Source of the DNA: Ramlibacter sp.
Lineage (GTDB): Bacteria > Pseudomonadota > Gammaproteobacteria > Burkholderiales > Burkholderiaceae_C
Assembly (NCBI GenBank): GCA_013815685.1
Contig: JACDFR010000009.1
Coordinates: 1-64,000, forward strand
Direction of reading: 5' to 3'
DNA length: 64,000 nt
Shown: one piece after another, positions 8,596-17,445 of the stretch
How the letters are laid out: the number at the start of each line of letters is the position of its first letter
Position numbering within the stretch: position 1 is the stretch's first letter
The notes under the pieces: model-generated
What the model saw: the letters and a program-made list of their open reading frames with translations, nothing else
Told to the model about the DNA's origin: nothing
Databases searched by the model: none
Program-made: the position numbers and the translations under genes

Positions 8596-9864
8596 ATGCA
8601 CTCGGCCACCCACCATGCCATCGACGCAGTCTGGCGCATCGAGTCCGCGAAGATCGTCGCGGGCGTTGCCCGGATGGTGCGCGACATCGGTGTGGCCGAG
8701 GAACTGGCGCAGGATGCGCTGGTGGCCGCGCTGGAGCATTGGCCCACCCAGGGTGTGCCGGACAAGCCCGGCGCCTGGCTCATGGCCACCGCCAGGAACC
8801 GGGCCCTCGACCGCCTGCGCCGCGACAAGGTCCTGCAAGCCAAACTCGAACAGATCGGGCAGGACCTGCAAGCGCAGGAAGCGCTGATCGTGCCCGATTT
8901 CGTGGACGCACTCGATGAGGCGCGCGCCGATGTGATCGGCGATGACTTGCTGCGGCTCATCTTCACCGCGTGCCACCCGGTGCTCTCGACCGAAGCGCGC
9001 ACGGCGCTCACGCTCAAGCTGCTCGGGGGCCTGACCACCCACGAGATCGCGCGCGCCTACCTGGTGCCCGAGCCGACGATCGCGCAGCGCATCGTCCGCG
9101 CCAAACGCACGCTCGGCGAAGCCGGTGTTCCTTTCGAGTTGCCCCGGGGCGATGCATTGCAGGAGCGGCTGGCCTCGGTGCTCGAAGTCGTCTACCTGAT
9201 CTTCAACGAGGGCTACACGGCCACCGCGGGCGAAGACTGGATGCGCCCGGGGCTGTGCAACGAAGCACTGCGGCTGGGACGGATGCTGGCCGAGCTGGCG
9301 CCCGGCGAACCCGAGGTGCATGGCCTGGTCGCCCTCATGGAGCTGCAGTCGTCGCGCTCGGCCGCGCGCGTGGATGGCCAGGGCCGGCCGGTGCTGCTGC
9401 TGGAACAGGATCGAAAGCGCTGGGACCGGTTGTTGATCCGCCGTGGGCTGGTGGCGCTCGCACGCGCCGAATCGCCGGGCGGGGCGCGGGGCCGCTACGC
9501 CTTGCAGGCGGCGATCGCGGCCTGCCACGCGCGCGCGGCCACCGCCGATCGAACCGACTGGCGGCGCATCGCGGCCCTCTACGACGCACTGGCCCAGGTT
9601 GCGCCGTCGCCGGTCGTCGAGCTCAATCGCGCCGTCGCGGTCGGCATGGCGTTCGGCCCCGAGGCCGGGCTCGAGATCGTCGATGCGCTGCGCAGTGAAA
9701 AGTCGCTGCAGAACTACCAGTGGTTGCCCAGCGTCCGCGGCGACCTCCTGCACAAACTGGGCCGCCGTGAGGAGGCCCGTGCGGAATTCGAGCGGGCGGC
9801 GGCGTTGGCGGGCAACGCGCGCGAACGTGAGATGCTTCTGGCCCGGGCATCCGGATGCGGGTAG
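8596..9864 (+). CDS. ECF42-type RNA polymerase sigma factor
   Basis: A 422-residue sigma-70 family protein much longer than classical ECF factors. Sigma2 is at the N-terminus (VAEELAQDALVAALEHWP, then ATARNRALDRLRRDK). Sigma4 lies near residues 130-180 (TTHEIARAYLVPEPTIAQRI). A long C-terminal TPR-like/DUF6596 region follows, with ELNRAVAVGMAFGPEAGL and a LHKLGRREEARAEFERA repeat. This architecture defines ECF42, in which the C-terminal extension is thought to regulate activity in place of a separate anti-sigma factor; no anti-sigma gene is seen here. The neighbouring YCII and VOC genes are typical partners. Confidence 0.9.
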   Translation: MHSATHHAIDAVWRIESAKIVAGVARMVRDIGVAEELAQDALVAALEHWPTQGVPDKPGAWLMATARNRALDRLRRDKVLQAKLEQIGQDLQAQEALIVPDFVDALDEARADVIGDDLLRLIFTACHPVLSTEARTALTLKLLGGLTTHEIARAYLVPEPTIAQRIVRAKRTLGEAGVPFELPRGDALQERLASVLEVVYLIFNEGYTATAGEDWMRPGLCNEALRLGRMLAELAPGEPEVHGLVALMELQSSRSAARVDGQGRPVLLLEQDRKRWDRLLIRRGLVALARAESPGGARGRYALQAAIAACHARAATADRTDWRRIAALYDALAQVAPSPVVELNRAVAVGMAFGPEAGLEIVDALRSEKSLQNYQWLPSVRGDLLHKLGRREEARAEFERAAALAGNAREREMLLARASGCG

Positions 9865-9880
9865 CCGCCTTCGGCAAAGT

Positions 9881-9900
9881 GCCGTAGCGCCTGCTACGGC
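9881..9900. terminator. hairpin between convergent sigma factor and PBP genes
   Basis: A perfect 8-base inverted repeat (GCCGTAGC, 4-base loop, GCTACGGC) lies between two convergent genes and overlaps the last codon of the PBP gene. It has no clear U-tract, so it may act as a weak bidirectional terminator or a 3'-end stabilising hairpin. Confidence 0.5.
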
Positions 9901-12512
9901 CGCACTTCGCGCAGTATCCGGAAACCTCGATCGCCGCCCGGCTCGGGCGCGCTTTCCCGCCGCGGTTCTCCCCCCAGGTCGGGCCGCTGGTTGCGCGGGC
10001 TGAACGGGCCCGCGCCGATTTCCGCTGACTCGCGGCGCACCTCGGCTGGCTGGGAATCGCCCGGCCGGATGATGATCGCCGCGGGCCGGTCGCTGATGGG
10101 CGGACGCTCGGGCGCGGGAGAAAATCCGGGCGATGGCGCATAGTCGGGCGCGGGCGCGGGATTGCGCTGGCGGCCGGGAATCCATTGGAATTCCTGCGTG
10201 CGTTCCGGCGTGCGTTGCGAGGGCACCGGCTCTACCCCGCGCGGGGGCGTCGACGCCAGGGACGGTTCGGGCGTCACGACGACGGGCGCCGTGGCGGGCG
10301 GGGGCTGCACGACAACCGACTCGGGCTGCTGCTGCGGCTCGGGCGCACTCTGGAACACGCTGTTGAGCCACTCGTTCATGCGGCCGAAGAAGGGGTCCTG
10401 CCTGCCCGTGTCGCGGGGCGCCGCGAACCGTGCCTTCGCGTCGATCATCCGGGCCTTCATCGACTGCTGGAAGAAATCGCCCACGATGTTGAGCGCGTTG
10501 TTGGCGCCCTGGCCCCATGAATCGCCCATCGTGATGCGGTTGTCGTTGAAGCCGACCCAGGCGCCTGCTACCAGGCCCGGGTGCATGAGGACGAACCAGC
10601 CGTCGGTATTGTCCTGCGTGGTCCCGGTCTTGCCCGCCAGGTCGCCCTGGATGCCGAATCGGCTGCGGATGCCGGCGCCCGTGCCTTTGTCGATCACCCC
10701 GCGCATCACATCGAGCAGGATTTGCGCCCCCGCGCTGGACATGCCTTGTTCGGGCGCACGGGGCTGGAATTCCTCCAGCACTTCGCCGGCGCGGTTGGTG
10801 ATGCGCGTCACCAGCACAGGCTCGATGTAGCTGCCGCTGTTGGCGATGGTTCCATAGGCGGACACCATTTCCTTCAAAGTGACGGGGCTGGTCCCCAGCG
10901 CCAGCGAAGGCACTTGGTCCAGCTTGCTCTCGCGCACGCCCATGGCGCGGGCCAGCTGCGCCACCTTGTCCGGGCCCACCCGCTGCATCACCTGGGCGGT
11001 GATCACGTTCTTGGACTGGATCAGGCCGTCGCGCAGCGTCATCGGCTGGTTGGTGGGCTGGCCCACGTCGCCCGGCTTCCACACCGTTCCATCGCCCAGC
11101 CGGATCTCGATCGCCTGGTCCATCAGCATCTCGGCCGGGCTGATGCCCATCTCGAAAGCCACGCCGTAGACGAAGGGCTTGAAGGTGGAGCCCGGCTGGC
11201 GGCGCGCCTGCTGCACGTGGTCGAACTGGTCCTGCTTGAAGTCGCGGCTGCCCACCCAGGCCCGCACATGGCCGTTGCCCGGCTCCTGCGCCAGGAACGC
11301 GGCCTGCAGGCGCGTCTTTTCCTGCCACAGCGCCTGGACGAAATCCGCGTTGGCCTGCACCTTCTTCAAAGCCGGCTCGTCGCCCAGGCCGCCATCGCGC
11401 GCGGCCTTGTACTCCGCGGTCTCGCGCACGAAAGCCTGGACCAACTCCTTGTTGGCGCCGGCCCGTTTGGCCCACGCGGCGTCGGCGATCACCTGAAGCT
11501 TGTCGGCCTGCCGCACCAAGGCTTCGGTGGCCATGGCCTGCAGGCGCGAATCGATGGTGGTGTGCACCACCAGACCGTCGGCGAAGATGTTGTAGCCCTT
11601 GCGATCAGCCCAGGTGATGAGCCAGCGGCGCAGCTGCTGCGACAGGTGCGGCGCCGCGCCCGGTTCCTCGACCTGCCGCTCGAAATCCAGCCCCAGCGGT
11701 TTTCCCTTCAGCGCGTCCAGTTCCGCCTGCTGCAGCTTGTCGGACCTGACCATCTGCGCCAGCACGAGGTTGCGGCGTTGCAGCGCCCGGTCGGGGTTGA
11801 TCACCGGGTTGTAGTAGCTGGTGCCCTTGAGCATGCCGATCAGCGTCGCGCTCTCCAGCACGTCCAGCCTGCCGGCGGGTTTGTCGAAATAGGTCCGTGC
11901 CGCCAGCTCGATTCCATACGCGTTGTAGAGAAACGGGACGGTGTTGAGGTAAACCTCGAGGATGTCGTTCTTGCTGTACACCCGCTCGATCTTCACCGCC
12001 GTGATTGCTTCCTTGAGCTTGCGGTTCAGCGTCGCCGATCGGCCGATTTCCTCGGGGTAGAGGTTGCGCGCGAGCTGCTGCGTGATGGTCGAGCCGCCTT
12101 GCAGGTCGCCGCGCGCCGTGCGCAGGGCCGCGGCCAGCGTGCGTCGCAAGTCCAGGCCGCGGTGCTCGAAAAAGCGGCGGTCTTCCGTCGCGATCAATGC
12201 TTGCAGCACATGCGGCGAGATATCGGTGAGCTTGACCCAGGCCCGGTTGGCGCGCTTGTAGGTGGCCAGCTCCTTGCCGTCGGCCGTCAGCACGACGGTG
12301 GGCTGCTCGGTCTTGGCCTTTTGGATGTCCTCGATGCCCGGGGTCAGCGGAATCAGCGCGGCGATGTAGAAGACGGCGAGCACGCAGGCGACGACGGTAG
12401 CCAGCAGCGGCACGCTGGCGGCGAACAGCCAGGGATGGCGCCGGATGCTCGCGCCGAAACGACGAAAGATTCCGGCAAGGAAAGCGCCGGCACGCGCAAG
12501 GGCCTGTTTCAT
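9894..12512 (-). CDS. mrcA: class A penicillin-binding protein 1A (glycosyltransferase/transpeptidase)
   Basis: An 872-residue inner-membrane cell-wall synthase. One membrane anchor (WLFAASVPLLATVVACVLAV) is followed by a GT51 glycosyltransferase domain (IATEDRRFFEHRGLDLRRTL with the catalytic Glu, then GGSTITQQLARN). The transpeptidase domain has S-T-F-K (PGSTFKPFVYG), SKN and KTGTTQD. A Pro-rich C-terminal tail of about 130 residues is probably disordered. It polymerises lipid II and cross-links peptidoglycan at the periplasmic face. It is monocistronic, convergent with the sigma factor gene. Class A PBP is certain; 1A rather than 1B/1C is judged from the motif spacing. Confidence 0.9.
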   Translation of the reverse strand: MKQALARAGAFLAGIFRRFGASIRRHPWLFAASVPLLATVVACVLAVFYIAALIPLTPGIEDIQKAKTEQPTVVLTADGKELATYKRANRAWVKLTDISPHVLQALIATEDRRFFEHRGLDLRRTLAAALRTARGDLQGGSTITQQLARNLYPEEIGRSATLNRKLKEAITAVKIERVYSKNDILEVYLNTVPFLYNAYGIELAARTYFDKPAGRLDVLESATLIGMLKGTSYYNPVINPDRALQRRNLVLAQMVRSDKLQQAELDALKGKPLGLDFERQVEEPGAAPHLSQQLRRWLITWADRKGYNIFADGLVVHTTIDSRLQAMATEALVRQADKLQVIADAAWAKRAGANKELVQAFVRETAEYKAARDGGLGDEPALKKVQANADFVQALWQEKTRLQAAFLAQEPGNGHVRAWVGSRDFKQDQFDHVQQARRQPGSTFKPFVYGVAFEMGISPAEMLMDQAIEIRLGDGTVWKPGDVGQPTNQPMTLRDGLIQSKNVITAQVMQRVGPDKVAQLARAMGVRESKLDQVPSLALGTSPVTLKEMVSAYGTIANSGSYIEPVLVTRITNRAGEVLEEFQPRAPEQGMSSAGAQILLDVMRGVIDKGTGAGIRSRFGIQGDLAGKTGTTQDNTDGWFVLMHPGLVAGAWVGFNDNRITMGDSWGQGANNALNIVGDFFQQSMKARMIDAKARFAAPRDTGRQDPFFGRMNEWLNSVFQSAPEPQQQPESVVVQPPPATAPVVVTPEPSLASTPPRGVEPVPSQRTPERTQEFQWIPGRQRNPAPAPDYAPSPGFSPAPERPPISDRPAAIIIRPGDSQPAEVRRESAEIGAGPFSPRNQRPDLGGEPRRESAPEPGGDRGFRILREVRP

Positions 12513-12601
12513 ATGCCGAATCTAGGGCCGGCCCCACCACCGGCCTGTAGGACGGCAACGCAACCGTACCTCGCCGCAGACGCTTGTTCGCGGCTTGCGG
12601 C

Positions 12602-14038
12602 TCAGACGTTCATGATCGACACCGCGCGGGTGTTCAGGTAGGCCTCCAGCGCCTCGGGGCCACCTTCGCTGCCGTAGCCCGAATCCTTCAGGCCGCCGAA
12701 CGGCATCTCGGGCCAGGGCGCGGCAGGCTGGTTGATCCACAGCATGCCCACCTCCAGCCGCTGCGCCAGCGCGTGCGCATTCTTGAGCGAGCGCGTGTAG
12801 GCGTAGCCGGCCAGGCCGTAGGGCAGGCGGTTGGCCTCGGCGATGGCCTCGTCCAGCGTGTTGAAGCCGCGGATGGCGGCCATGGGCCCGAACGGCTCGT
12901 CGTTGAACACCTTGGCTTCCACCGGCACGTCGAGCAGCACCGTGGGTGCCCAGAAGTTGCCCGACTCGCCGATGCGCTCGCCCCCGGCGGCAACCCTGCC
13001 GCCGCGTTCGACCGCGTCCTGCGTGAACTCGGCCATGGCGGTGAGCCTGCGCGGGTTCGCCAACGGGCCCATCTGCGTGCCCTCGGTCGATCCGTCGCCG
13101 ACCTTCAGGCCCTGCGCGTGCTTGACCAGCGCTGCGGCGAAATCGTTGCGGATGCTCTCATGCACCAGGAAGCGCGTCGGCGCGATGCAGACCTGGCCCG
13201 CGTTGCGGAACTTGGCGCCGCCGGCGGTCTTCACGGCCAGGGCGACGTCGGCATCCTCGGCCACGATCACCGGCGCGTGGCCGCCCAGCTCCATGGTCAC
13301 GCGTTTCATGTGCTGCCCGGCCAGGGCCGCCAGCTGTTTGCCCACCGGGGTGGAGCCAGTGAAGGTGATCTTGCGAATGACCGGGTGCGGGATCAGGTAG
13401 CCGGAGATTTCCGCCGGGTTGCCGTAGACCAGGCCGAGCACGCCTGCCGGCAGGCCGGCATCGGCGAAGGCCCTCACCAGGGCCGCGGCGCTGGCGGGCG
13501 TTTCCTCGGGCGCCTTCAGGATGATGGAGCAGCCCGTGGCCAGCGCGGCGGACACCTTGCGCACGGCCTGGTTGATCGGGAAGTTCCAGGGCGTGAAGGC
13601 CGCCACCGGCCCCACCGGGTCCTTCACGACCAGCTGGCGCACGGCCAGGTTGCGGGTCGGCACGACACGGCCGTAGACGCGGAACCCTTCCTCGGCGAAC
13701 CACTCGATGATGTCGGCCGATGCCATGGCTTCCATCTTGGCTTCGACCAGCGGCTTGCCCTGTTCCTGGGTCATCAGGCCGGCGGATTCGCCCGCGCGCT
13801 CACGCATCAGCCCGGCCGCGCGCCGCATGATCTTGCTGCGCTCGGCCGCGGGCGTGTCGCGCCAGGTCTCGAAGCCTTTCTGGGCGGCGGCGAGCGCACG
13901 GTCGAGGTCAGGCTTGCCGGCATGGGCCACGCGGCCGATCTCCTTGCCTGTGGCCGGGTTGAAGACGGCCAGGGTGCGGCCGTCCGCGGCGTCCTGCCAT
14001 TGGCCGTCGATGAACAGTTGGGTGTGGGGGTAGGTCAT
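12602..14038 (-). CDS. NAD(P)-dependent succinate-semialdehyde dehydrogenase family protein
   Basis: A 478-residue aldehyde dehydrogenase. It has [19 protein letters not shown], the cofactor-binding [11 protein letters not shown] loop, catalytic Glu in [12 protein letters not shown] and catalytic Cys in [11 protein letters not shown]. The overall pattern is GabD-like, so oxidation of succinate semialdehyde or a similar short semialdehyde is likely. The start at 14038 was chosen because AGAGGAAAC lies just upstream and the protein then opens with [14 protein letters not shown]; a 36-codon upstream extension has no family similarity. It is divergent from the TetR gene, which might co-regulate it. 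Confidence 0.88.
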   Translation of the reverse strand: MTYPHTQLFIDGQWQDAADGRTLAVFNPATGKEIGRVAHAGKPDLDRALAAAQKGFETWRDTPAAERSKIMRRAAGLMRERAGESAGLMTQEQGKPLVEAKMEAMASADIIEWFAEEGFRVYGRVVPTRNLAVRQLVVKDPVGPVAAFTPWNFPINQAVRKVSAALATGCSIILKAPEETPASAAALVRAFADAGLPAGVLGLVYGNPAEISGYLIPHPVIRKITFTGSTPVGKQLAALAGQHMKRVTMELGGHAPVIVAEDADVALAVKTAGGAKFRNAGQVCIAPTRFLVHESIRNDFAAALVKHAQGLKVGDGSTEGTQMGPLANPRRLTAMAEFTQDAVERGGRVAAGGERIGESGNFWAPTVLLDVPVEAKVFNDEPFGPMAAIRGFNTLDEAIAEANRLPYGLAGYAYTRSLKNAHALAQRLEVGMLWINQPAAPWPEMPFGGLKDSGYGSEGGPEALEAYLNTRAVSIMNV

Positions 14039-14231
14039 GGGTTTCCTCTGCGACAACCCCCCATTCTGGGCCAAGCGCGCGCCGCCCGCTTTGTTCCGAT
14101 ATCGGCCTTTCCCTGCAGCCTGCCGGCCGCCGGCCTCGCCTACCAAGGTCGAGCAGAAAAGGACAGCGGCATGAAGCCGAAGGAGAGGGACACGGCATCG
14201 GGCGCGTCGCGGCGGGCCCCGATATTTTCAC

Positions 14232-14245
14232 CAAGCATCTGCTTG
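14232..14245. promoter_or_regulatory. candidate TetR operator palindrome
   Basis: A perfect 14-base palindromic stretch (CAAGCA, TC, TGCTTG) lies 35 bases before the TetR-family start and between two divergent genes. TetR proteins usually bind such symmetric sites next to their own gene, so this is a plausible autoregulatory operator. No binding data are available. Confidence 0.4.
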
Positions 14246-14279
14246 TCATAAATGGCGGGCTTTGCTATGGTCTGGCCCT

Positions 14280-14936
14280 ATGGCGATGTCCGCGACCCTT
14301 CCCGCCGAAAGCGTCAAGCGCCCGCGGGGGCGTCCCCGCAAAACGGTAGCAGACCGGGATGACGGCAACCGGCGCAGCGAGTTGCTGCGCTCGGCCGCCA
14401 GGCTGTTTCGCCGCAAGGGCTTCGATGCCACCAGCACGCGCGACATCGCGGCTGCGGCGGGCATGCAAAGCGGATCGCCCTTCTACCACTTCAAGAGCAA
14501 AGGCGCGCTGCTGTTCGCCGTGATGGAAGAGGGAATGCACTCGGCCATCGAGCGCCAGCAGCAGGCGATCTCGCGTGCCGAACCTGCCACCGCGGACCTG
14601 CCGGGCCGGCTGCGAACCCTGATCCGCAATCACTTCGACGTGCTGCTCGGCCCGGGCAGCGACTTCATCCCGGTGATGCTGTACGAAGCACGCTCGATCA
14701 CGCCGCGCCAGCGCGCCGGCCTGGCCGGGCTGCAGCGCGACTACGAGGCGCCCTGGAGCCCGGTGCTCGACGCCCTTCACGCGTCGGGCCGGTTGCGGGC
14801 CGACGTGAAACTCGCGCGCCTGCTGATCTTCGGCGCGCTCAACTGGTCGGCGCAGTGGTATGACCGGCGCAAGGGCGCATCGCTGGACGAGTTGGCCGAT
14901 GCCGCCATCGCACTATTCATGGGAGAGGGTCCTTGA
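14280..14936 (+). CDS. TetR family transcriptional regulator
   Basis: About 218 residues. A basic AT-hook-like stretch (KRPRGRPRK) precedes the HTH (LFRRKGFDATSTRDIAAAAG, then SGSPFYHFKSKGALL), and a C-terminal ligand domain follows. ATGs at 14262, 14280 and 14286 are all possible and no strong ribosome site decides. It is the first gene of the operon and its stop overlaps the TTG start of the SDR gene. By position it corresponds to AtuR, the repressor of acyclic-terpene genes in Pseudomonas, but the ligand is unknown. Confidence 0.87.
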   Translation: MAMSATLPAESVKRPRGRPRKTVADRDDGNRRSELLRSAARLFRRKGFDATSTRDIAAAAGMQSGSPFYHFKSKGALLFAVMEEGMHSAIERQQQAISRAEPATADLPGRLRTLIRNHFDVLLGPGSDFIPVMLYEARSITPRQRAGLAGLQRDYEAPWSPVLDALHASGRLRADVKLARLLIFGALNWSAQWYDRRKGASLDELADAAIALFMGEGP

Positions 14937-15823
14937 GCGCACATTACCGTTCTGTTTTCGCGCCCGGGCTGTTCGCGGGCAAGACCGTCGTGGTCACCGG
15001 CGGCGGCTCGGGAATCGGCCGCTGCATCGCGCACGAGATCGCGTCGCTGGGCGGCCATGCCGTGCTCATCGGCCGCAAGCTGGAAAAGCTGCACCAGACC
15101 GCCGGCGAGATCGTGGCGGACGGCGGCCGGGCCAGCTTCCACGCCTGCGACATCCGCGACGAGGAAACGGTGAAAAACACGGTGCAGGCGATGGTGGCCG
15201 TGCACGGCCGCATCGACGCGCTGGTGAACAACGCCGGGGGCCAGTACATCTCGCCGCTGGAGGACATCAGCCTCAAGGGCTGGGAGGCGGTGATCAGCAC
15301 CAACCTCACCGGCGGCTTCCTGGTGGCGCGCGAGTGCTACCTGCAATCGATGCGCCGCCATGGCGGCGCCATCGTCAACATCGTGGCCGACATCTGGGGC
15401 TCGATGCCCAGCATGGGCCACAGCGGCGCGGCACGCGCCGGAATGGTGAGCTTTACCGAAACCGCGGCGGCCGAGTGGGCCCGCGGCGGCGTTCGCGTGA
15501 ACGCCGTGGCGCCGGGCTATATCGCCTCCAGCGGCATGGACCACTATCCGCCCGAGGCCGGGGCCATGCTGCGCGAGATGCGCAAAACGGTGCCGCTGGG
15601 CCGCTTCGGCACCGAAGCCGAGACGTCGGCGGCGGTGGTCTTCCTTCTCAGCCCCGCGGCGTCGTTCATCAGCGGCGAGGTGCTTCGGGTGGATGGCGCG
15701 CGGCCACAGCTGCGCATGGGCTGGCCCGCACAAATCCCGGGCGAGGAGGAACAGCAGCGCGAGGCGGTAAAGCCGTTCGACGGTTTTCATCGCGCCGTGA
15801 CGCCCAAGGTATTCCGGTCATGA
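14933..15823 (+). CDS. SDR oxidoreductase, peroxisomal-type enoyl-CoA reductase-like
   Basis: A 296-residue short-chain dehydrogenase: TGGGSGIGR cofactor motif, NNAG, and a C-terminal PG-x-I segment. The usual Y-x-x-x-K catalytic pair is absent; the equivalent region reads GHSGAARAGMVSF, which matches the Tyr-less enoyl/dienoyl-CoA reductase branch (PECR/DECR type). A reaction on an unsaturated acyl-CoA is therefore more likely than alcohol dehydrogenation. It starts at TTG 14933 overlapping the TetR stop, after GGGAGAGGG, and its stop overlaps the ATG of the carboxylase gene. Position equals atuB in Pseudomonas terpene clusters. Confidence 0.83.
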   Translation: MSAHYRSVFAPGLFAGKTVVVTGGGSGIGRCIAHEIASLGGHAVLIGRKLEKLHQTAGEIVADGGRASFHACDIRDEETVKNTVQAMVAVHGRIDALVNNAGGQYISPLEDISLKGWEAVISTNLTGGFLVARECYLQSMRRHGGAIVNIVADIWGSMPSMGHSGAARAGMVSFTETAAAEWARGGVRVNAVAPGYIASSGMDHYPPEAGAMLREMRKTVPLGRFGTEAETSAAVVFLLSPAASFISGEVLRVDGARPQLRMGWPAQIPGEEEQQREAVKPFDGFHRAVTPKVFRS

Positions 15824-17436
15824 CGGTCTTCGCGTCCGCCTGGAACCCGCAAGGCGAGGTGGCGGGGCAGCGGCGCGAGGCGATGCTGGCGCGCATCTCC
15901 CAACTGCGCGGGCTCGAGGAGCGCGCAGAGGCCGCTTCCACCAGGTCCAGGCCGGTGTTCGACAAGCGGGGCCAGCTGCTTCCCCGCGAACGCGTGGCGC
16001 TGCTGCTGGACCCGGGAACGCCGTATCTGCCGCTGTGCTCGCTGGCCGGATACTTGCAGGACACGAGCCAGGCCGAGACCTCCGTGCCCGGCGGCGGCAT
16101 CGTTGCCGGAATCGGCTGGGTCGGCGGCGTGCGCTGCATGGTGGTGGCCAGCGATTCGGGCATCGAGGCCGGCGCCATCCAGCCGATGGGCCTGGAAAAG
16201 ATCCTGCGCGTGCAGGAGATCGCACTCGAGAACAAGCTGCCGTTCGTGCATCTGGTCGAGAGCGCGGGCGCCAACCTGATGCGCTACCGGGTAGAAGGCT
16301 TCGTGCATGGCGGGTCGCTGTTTCGCAACCTGGCGCGGCTGTCGGCGGCGGGCATTCCGGTGATCACGGTGCAGCACGGCTCGGGCACGGCCGGCGGGGC
16401 CTACATGCCGGGTTTGAGCGACGTGGTGGTGATGGTGCGCAAGCGCTCCCGGGCTTTCCTGGCCGGCCCGCCGCTCCTGATGGCGGCGACGGGCGAGGTC
16501 GCCACCGAGGAAGAACTGGGCGGCGCCGAGATGCACACGGCGGTGTCCGGGCTGGGCGAGTACCTGGCCGAAGACGACCGGCATGCGCTGGGAATCGCGC
16601 GCGAGGTCGTCGGCAGGCTCTCGCACTTCCGCCCGGCGAAGCTGGAATCGCACCCCCGTGGGCCTCGCTTCGAAGCCGAGGAACTGCTGGGCCTGGTGCC
16701 GGCCGGCCTGCGCGAGCCGGTCGACATGCGCGAGATCATCGCGCGCATCGTCGACGATTCCGATCTGCTGGAGTTCAAGCCGCTGTACGGCGCGGCTACC
16801 GTGTGCGCGCAGGCGGCAATCGAAGGCCATCACCTGGGCATCGTCACCAACAACGGCCCGATCGACGTGGCAGGCGCCAACAAGGCCGCGCACTTCATCC
16901 AGCTGATGTGCCAGCTGGGCCATCCACTGGTCTACCTGCAGAACACCACGGGCTACATGGTGGGCAAGGACAGCGAGCAGGGCGGAATGATCAAGCACGG
17001 CAGCAAGATGATCCAGGCCGTGTCCAACGCGACGGTCGCGCAGATCACCATCCAGTGCGGCGCCTCGTTCGGCGCGGGCAACTACGGCATGTGCGGGCGC
17101 GGCTATGCGCCCCGGTTTCTTTTCAGCTGGCCGGGCGCAAGGACTGCGGTGATGGGCGGCGAGCAGGCCGCACGCACCATGCAGATCGTCACCGAGGCCG
17201 CGCTCGCGCGCAAAGGCCTGGCCGCCGACCCGCAGCAAGCGAAGGCGCAGTTCGACAAGATCGTCTCGGTGTTCGAAGCGCAGGCCGATGCTTTCCACAC
17301 TTCGGGTCTGCTGCTGGACGATGGCGTGATCGATCCGCGCGATACCCGCGCGGTGCTGGCGCAGTGCCTCGACATCTGCGCGCAGGCGCAGCAAAGGCAG
17401 CTGCGGCCCATGCAGTTTGGCGTGGCAAGGATGTAA
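15820..17436 (+). CDS. acyl-CoA carboxylase beta subunit, geranyl-CoA carboxylase (AtuC)-like
   Basis: A 538-residue biotin-dependent carboxyltransferase subunit. The N half has VPGGGIVAGIGW, HLVESAGANLMRYR and GSGTAGGAYMPG; the C half has NNGPIDVAGANKAAHFIQL and QNTTGYMVGKDSE. The overall pattern is of the methylcrotonyl/geranyl-CoA carboxylase group. At the site where methylcrotonyl enzymes usually read H-F-G, this protein reads H-G-G (about residues 163-165), the small-residue state I associate with geranyl-CoA carboxylase. ATG 15820 overlaps the SDR stop (ATGA), with the alpha subunit two genes downstream. Methylcrotonyl-CoA remains an alternative substrate. Confidence 0.8.
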   Translation: MTVFASAWNPQGEVAGQRREAMLARISQLRGLEERAEAASTRSRPVFDKRGQLLPRERVALLLDPGTPYLPLCSLAGYLQDTSQAETSVPGGGIVAGIGWVGGVRCMVVASDSGIEAGAIQPMGLEKILRVQEIALENKLPFVHLVESAGANLMRYRVEGFVHGGSLFRNLARLSAAGIPVITVQHGSGTAGGAYMPGLSDVVVMVRKRSRAFLAGPPLLMAATGEVATEEELGGAEMHTAVSGLGEYLAEDDRHALGIAREVVGRLSHFRPAKLESHPRGPRFEAEELLGLVPAGLREPVDMREIIARIVDDSDLLEFKPLYGAATVCAQAAIEGHHLGIVTNNGPIDVAGANKAAHFIQLMCQLGHPLVYLQNTTGYMVGKDSEQGGMIKHGSKMIQAVSNATVAQITIQCGASFGAGNYGMCGRGYAPRFLFSWPGARTAVMGGEQAARTMQIVTEAALARKGLAADPQQAKAQFDKIVSVFEAQADAFHTSGLLLDDGVIDPRDTRAVLAQCLDICAQAQQRQLRPMQFGVARM

Positions 17437-17445
17437 GGACGGAAC

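Noticed and set aside
8518..11475. A ~985-codon open frame on the minus strand across the sigma factor and PBP genes
   Set aside because: It is a frame shadow of the PBP gene joined to antisense of the sigma factor gene; its composition is low-complexity and no domain is recognisable.
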